In this document: piece after piece, positions 19,660-22,947 of the stretch | How positions within the stretch are numbered: position 1 is the first letter of the stretch | Layout: every line of letters starts with the position of its first letter | Program-made: the position numbers and the translations under genes | Assembly: GCA_944332645.1 (NCBI GenBank) | Contig: CALVKK010000004.1 | Coordinates: forward strand, 1-22,947 | Source: an uncultured Bacilli bacterium | GTDB lineage: Bacteria > Bacillota_I > Bacilli_A > RF39 > UBA660 | Direction: 5' to 3' | DNA length: 22,947 nt | Notes under the pieces: generated by a model | Told to the model about the DNA's origin: nothing | The model's database searches: none | The model's input: only the letters and a program-made list of their open reading frames with translations

Positions 19660-22164
19660 ATGCAAGATGTTTTAAAAAAAATATACGATTATTCATTAGA
19701 AGATATTATGGGTGAAAGGTTTGGAAGGTATTCTAAAACTATCATTCAAGATCGAGCTTTACCAGATGTAAGAGACGGTTTAAAACCAGTTCAAAGAAGA
19801 ATATTGTATACAATGTATCAAGAAAAAAATACTTATGATAAACCATATCGTAAATCGGCTAAGACTGTTGGTGACGTGATGGGACATTATCATCCTCACG
19901 GTGATTCTTCAATATATGAAGCTATGGTTAGAATGAGTCAATGGTGGAAACAAAACACACCTTATATTGATATGCATGGTAATAATGGATCGATGGATGG
20001 TGATAGTCCAGCTGCTTATCGTTATACCGAAGCAAGACTTTCAAAAATAAGCAATGAGTTATTAAAAGATATCAATAAAGATACGGTCATTATGACTTAT
20101 AATTATGACGATACATTATTTGAGCCGACTGTTTTACCAGCCAAATTTCCTAACCTTTTAGTGAATGGATCTAACGGAATAAGTGCAGGTTATGCGACTA
20201 ATATTCCCCCACACAATTTAGGTGAAGTGATAGATGCTACAATAAAAAGAATTGACAGTCCTAACTGTCATTTAGATACAATTTTAGATATCATCAAAGG
20301 TCCTGATTTTCCAACTGGTGGTATTGCATGTGGTAAGCAAGGAATAATTGATGCTTTTACAACAGGTCGTGGTAAAGTTATTATCAAATCCAAACATGAA
20401 ATTGTCAACAATAAAGGAAAGATCCAAATAGTCATTAGTGAAATTCCATTTGATGTAAATAAAGCTAATTTAGTAAGGAAAATTGATGAAATTAGAATTG
20501 ATAAAAAGATTGATGGAATAATTGAGGTAAGGGATGAATCTGATTTAGAAAATCCAGCAACTATCGTTATAGATTTAAAAAAAGATGCCAATAGTGAATT
20601 AGTCGTCAATTACTTATTAAAAAACACCGATATGCAAATAGCATATAATTACAATATGGTGGCAATAGTAAATAATCGTCCGATGACTTTAGGAATCATC
20701 CCTATTTTAGATGCTTATATTGCTCATCAAAAAGAGGTTATTTTAAAAAGAACTAAATTTGATTTAGAACATGCAAAAGCAGAAATGCATATTGTTGAAG
20801 GTCTAATCAAAGCATTATCGATTTTAGATGCTGTAATTAAGACAATCAGAGCTTCTAAAAATAAAATAGATGCTAAAGATAATTTGGTAAAGGAATTTGA
20901 ATTTACCGAAAAACAAGCTGAAGCAATAGTCATGTTACAATTATATAAATTAACTAATACGGATGTTACAGAATTGTTAGAACGAAAAGACAATTTAAAA
21001 TTAATGATTGATTTCTTGGAAAGTATTTTAAATGATGAAAATAAATTAAAAAATGTAATGAAGGATGAGTTGAAATCTATCAAGAAAGAGTATGCTACAC
21101 CAAGAAAAACTTCTATTGAAGATGAGGTTAGCGAAATAAGAATCGATACGACTTCGATGATTTCTAAAGAGGATTGTGTTGTCGTGGTGACAAAACAAGG
21201 ATATGTTAAAAGAGTTTCTTTAAGAAGTTATAAAGCTAGTGACGAAGAAACTTTAATAAAAGAAAACGATTATTTAGTTGGACTATATCAAATGAATACT
21301 TTAGATACGTTGTTGTTATTTACAGATTTAGGCAATTATTTGTATGTTCCAGTTTATGAAATTCCTGATTTAAAATGGAAAGAATTAGGTAAGCATATTA
21401 GTAACATTATTAAGATTAGTAGTGATGAAAGTATTATTAAAAGCATTCCAGTCTATGATTTTAATAAAGAAGTTTATATTACATTATTCAGTAAACATGG
21501 TTTAGTAAAAAGAACAAAATTAGATGAGTTTAAAGTTAGTCGTTATTCAAAACCGATGAGTTGTATGAAATTAAAAGATGGTGATAAAATAGTTAGTGTT
21601 TGTGATAATAATGGTAGTGAAGTGTTTATTGCAACCAAAAACGGTTATGGGTTAAGATATAAAACTGATGAAATATCTATTGTCGGTATTAAGGCTAGTG
21701 GTGTAAAGGCAATTAATTTAAAGGATGATGAAGTAGTTAGTGGTGTTTTGTTTGATGAGGCAGAATGCATAACACTTATTACTGCTAACGGAACTGGCAA
21801 AAGAGTTAAATTAAATGAATTTGAGTTATCAACTAGAGCTAGACGTGGTGTTTTATTAGTAAGAGATGTAAAAACTAATCCATATAAAATTCTAAAAATA
21901 TTTATCAACGTTAAGAGAATTGGCATTCTAACGTCTGATATATCGTATTTGAAGGTCACAGAATTACCGATTGTCGATCGCTATTCCACTGGTACGGTTA
22001 TCGATAAAAAAGGTATCCAAAATTGTTTTGAGGAAGTAGAATTAATCAAACAAGATAAAGAGAAACAAGAAAAGTTTGAAGAAGAAATAATCGATATTTC
22101 ATTAGATGAAGTCGATTCACAAATATTAACTATTGATGATTTCTTAGATGATTTTAAAATATAA
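19660..22164 (+). CDS. parC: DNA topoisomerase IV subunit A (ParC)
   Basis: This 834-residue breakage-reunion subunit begins with the ParC-type opening S-L-E-D-I-M-G-E-R-F-G-R-Y-S-K. The winged-helix region holds H-P-H-G-D-S-S-I-Y-E at 78-87; S83 and E87 occupy the positions where quinolone-resistance changes arise and are of the sensitive type. R121-Y122 is the active-site pair (A-A-Y-R-Y-T-E-A-R). A coiled-coil region follows (~340-480), then a beta-pinwheel C-terminal domain (~500-800) without an intact GyrA box (Q-R-R-G-G-x-G), again favouring ParC. The acidic tail is rich in Asp and Glu. AGGTGAAT lies directly before ATG 19660. The enzyme unlinks replicated chromosomes. Confidence 0.95.
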   Translation: MQDVLKKIYDYSLEDIMGERFGRYSKTIIQDRALPDVRDGLKPVQRRILYTMYQEKNTYDKPYRKSAKTVGDVMGHYHPHGDSSIYEAMVRMSQWWKQNTPYIDMHGNNGSMDGDSPAAYRYTEARLSKISNELLKDINKDTVIMTYNYDDTLFEPTVLPAKFPNLLVNGSNGISAGYATNIPPHNLGEVIDATIKRIDSPNCHLDTILDIIKGPDFPTGGIACGKQGIIDAFTTGRGKVIIKSKHEIVNNKGKIQIVISEIPFDVNKANLVRKIDEIRIDKKIDGIIEVRDESDLENPATIVIDLKKDANSELVVNYLLKNTDMQIAYNYNMVAIVNNRPMTLGIIPILDAYIAHQKEVILKRTKFDLEHAKAEMHIVEGLIKALSILDAVIKTIRASKNKIDAKDNLVKEFEFTEKQAEAIVMLQLYKLTNTDVTELLERKDNLKLMIDFLESILNDENKLKNVMKDELKSIKKEYATPRKTSIEDEVSEIRIDTTSMISKEDCVVVVTKQGYVKRVSLRSYKASDEETLIKENDYLVGLYQMNTLDTLLLFTDLGNYLYVPVYEIPDLKWKELGKHISNIIKISSDESIIKSIPVYDFNKEVYITLFSKHGLVKRTKLDEFKVSRYSKPMSCMKLKDGDKIVSVCDNNGSEVFIATKNGYGLRYKTDEISIVGIKASGVKAINLKDDEVVSGVLFDEAECITLITANGTGKRVKLNEFELSTRARRGVLLVRDVKTNPYKILKIFINVKRIGILTSDISYLKVTELPIVDRYSTGTVIDKKGIQNCFEEVELIKQDKEKQEKFEEEIIDISLDEVDSQILTIDDFLDDFKI

Positions 22165-22177
22165 AGGAACGATTTGA

Positions 22178-22660
22178 ATGAACAATGAAACGATAATTGA
22201 AATTAGTTTTGATGAAAAAGATGATTACATTAATCAATTTAACGAAAATAAATTATCTAATTATTTAAGTAATTATATTTTAGATGAGTGCAAAGGAAAA
22301 TCATTAGCTAATCGAATCACATTAAATGTCAAAGTTAATTTTAAAATGTCTTCTAAAGAAAAAGAGGAATTTAAAAAAATGATTCATGAAAACTATAAAA
22401 GTGATTTAAGTGAATACATGCTAATTCTAAAATATTCTAATTTAAAAAAAATGATTGTTTTCTTTGCTGGAATTATTTTAATTTATTTACACTATTTTAA
22501 AGATATTAGTAATAATAAGGTTATTTCAGAAGTTATTTTAGTAATTGGTTGGGTGGCGATATGGGAAGCAGCTTATACATGGCTATTTGAAAATAGTAAA
22601 AATCGTGTTAAAATCAAAAGATTAAAGCAACTGACCAAGTGTAAAATTAATTTTATATAA
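22178..22660 (+). CDS. Small membrane protein of unknown function
   Basis: In this 160-residue protein, residues 1-~85 are soluble, acidic and mixed alpha/beta (N-E-T-I-I-E-I-S-F-D-E at the start). Two membrane helices follow (~90-106 and ~116-135), and the C-terminus is a short basic stretch (R-V-K-I-K-R-L-K), probably cytosolic. AAAGGAAC precedes ATG 22178. It starts 13 bases after parC, so it is likely the last gene of the Topo IV operon. No family recognised. Confidence 0.72.
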   Translation: MNNETIIEISFDEKDDYINQFNENKLSNYLSNYILDECKGKSLANRITLNVKVNFKMSSKEKEEFKKMIHENYKSDLSEYMLILKYSNLKKMIVFFAGIILIYLHYFKDISNNKVISEVILVIGWVAIWEAAYTWLFENSKNRVKIKRLKQLTKCKINFI

Positions 22661-22668
22661 AAAAGTAC

Positions 22669-22697
22669 TTGTCAAATTAATGATAATGATGTATAAT
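22669..22697 (+). promoter_or_regulatory. Promoter of the tRNA-Leu gene
   Basis: TTGTCA (22669-22674) and a consensus TATAAT (22692-22697) are exactly 17 bases apart, 27 bases before the tRNA. Confidence 0.8.
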
Positions 22698-22723
22698 TAA
22701 TCTTGTCATTGTTTGACGGGTCA

Positions 22724-22813
22724 TGCCTGAGTGGCGAAATTGGTAGACGCACAGGACTTAAAATCCTGCGGAAGTCAAATTCCGTGCCGGTTCAAGTCCG
22801 GCCTTAGGCACCA
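22724..22813 (+). tRNA. tRNA-Leu(UAA)
   Basis: A complete class II tRNA is present, with 7-bp acceptor stem (GCCTGAG / CTTAGGC with one G-T), a D-arm with TTGGTAGA, anticodon TAA in the loop CTTAAAA, a long variable arm, the T-loop TTCAAGT, discriminator A and an encoded CCA. The long variable arm and anticodon identify leucine. Confidence 0.97.
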
Positions 22814-22870
22814 GATTGATAGGAAACTCGAACTTTTAATAATTCGAGAGTAATAAATTACTAACAGAAA

Positions 22871-22947
22871 TGTGAAGTTGTCAATAAAAAGTGGACACAT
22901 TAAAACTTTTATTTAAACCCTAATTGAATTCTGTATTCAATTGGGGT
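22871..22947. mobile_element. Possible insertion-sequence end, cut by the window edge
   Basis: The stretch GTTGTCAATAAAAAGTGGAC resembles the terminal repeats of IS3-like elements. It is followed by a 13-bp hairpin (ACCCTAATTGAAT and ATTCAATTGGGGT, TCTGT loop), of the kind seen next to transposase genes. No transposase codons are visible before the edge. The identification rests on the look of the sequence only. Confidence 0.35.

Noticed and set aside
17213..22164. Reading the topoisomerase pair as gyrB/gyrA
   Set aside because: The A subunit lacks an intact GyrA box and opens with the ParC-type sequence, so Topo IV fits better. ParE alone would have been ambiguous.
1..22947. CRISPR array
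   Set aside because: No regularly spaced repeats of 24-40 bases are visible. The only tandem repeat is the short pair before rnfC.

Overview
The window is low-GC, densely packed Firmicutes DNA read with the standard bacterial code. The best fit is a member of the class Bacilli, probably one of the uncultured, AT-rich lineages related to Erysipelotrichales or RF39. The evidence is the Bacillus-like gene order spoIVFA-spoIVFB-rplU-prp-rpmA-(spo0B position)-obgE, together with RNase HIII, Topo IV (ParE/ParC) and YsxC/EngB. The lineage is inferred from gene content only.

Positions 1-4110 are an accessory region. It opens with the last ~107 bases of something inserted upstream. A lone 3' half of an elongator tRNA-Met(CAU) follows and still carries its terminator, which is the usual scar of tRNA-targeted integration. 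Next come a decapitated HEPN-type remnant, a KilA-N domain gene, three minus-strand genes of unknown function (one with an internal duplication), and a YefM/YoeB-type toxin-antitoxin pair bracketed by degenerate direct repeats.

Positions 4110-7190 hold an orphan CheD-like deamidase gene, then engB, an unknown gene and der, the last three apparently one operon ending at a clear hairpin terminator. Positions 7230-10003 hold a two-gene Rnf-type redox locus: rnfC and a fused rnfD-rnfG. It has its own promoter, a leader with tandemly duplicated ribosome-binding-site repeats, and a terminator. rnfA, rnfB and rnfE are absent from the window.

Positions 10035-14196 match the Bacillus spoIVF-obg block: a SpoIVFA-like dead M23 protein, the SpoIVFB M50 protease, an L21 leader RNA, L21, the L27-processing protease Prp, L27 with a cleavable N-terminal extension, and Obg. 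A stand-alone CheY-like receiver gene sits where Bacillus has spo0B.

Positions 14249-17100 hold murC, convergent with a two-gene minus-strand operon (rnhC plus an unknown gene); the two transcripts share one bidirectional terminator. Positions 17167-22164 are a parE - sugar-1-phosphate transferase - parC operon. The middle gene is tightly coupled to both topoisomerase genes, contains an A18 tract and has Asn at the position of the family's catalytic Asp. A small membrane protein, a tRNA-Leu(UAA) gene and a possible insertion-sequence end close the window.

The strongest candidates for something new are the poly-A-bearing, nucleophile-less transferase inside the Topo IV operon, the minimal rnfC-rnfDG locus with its repeat-containing leader, the receiver at the spo0B position, and the orphan CheD-like protein.
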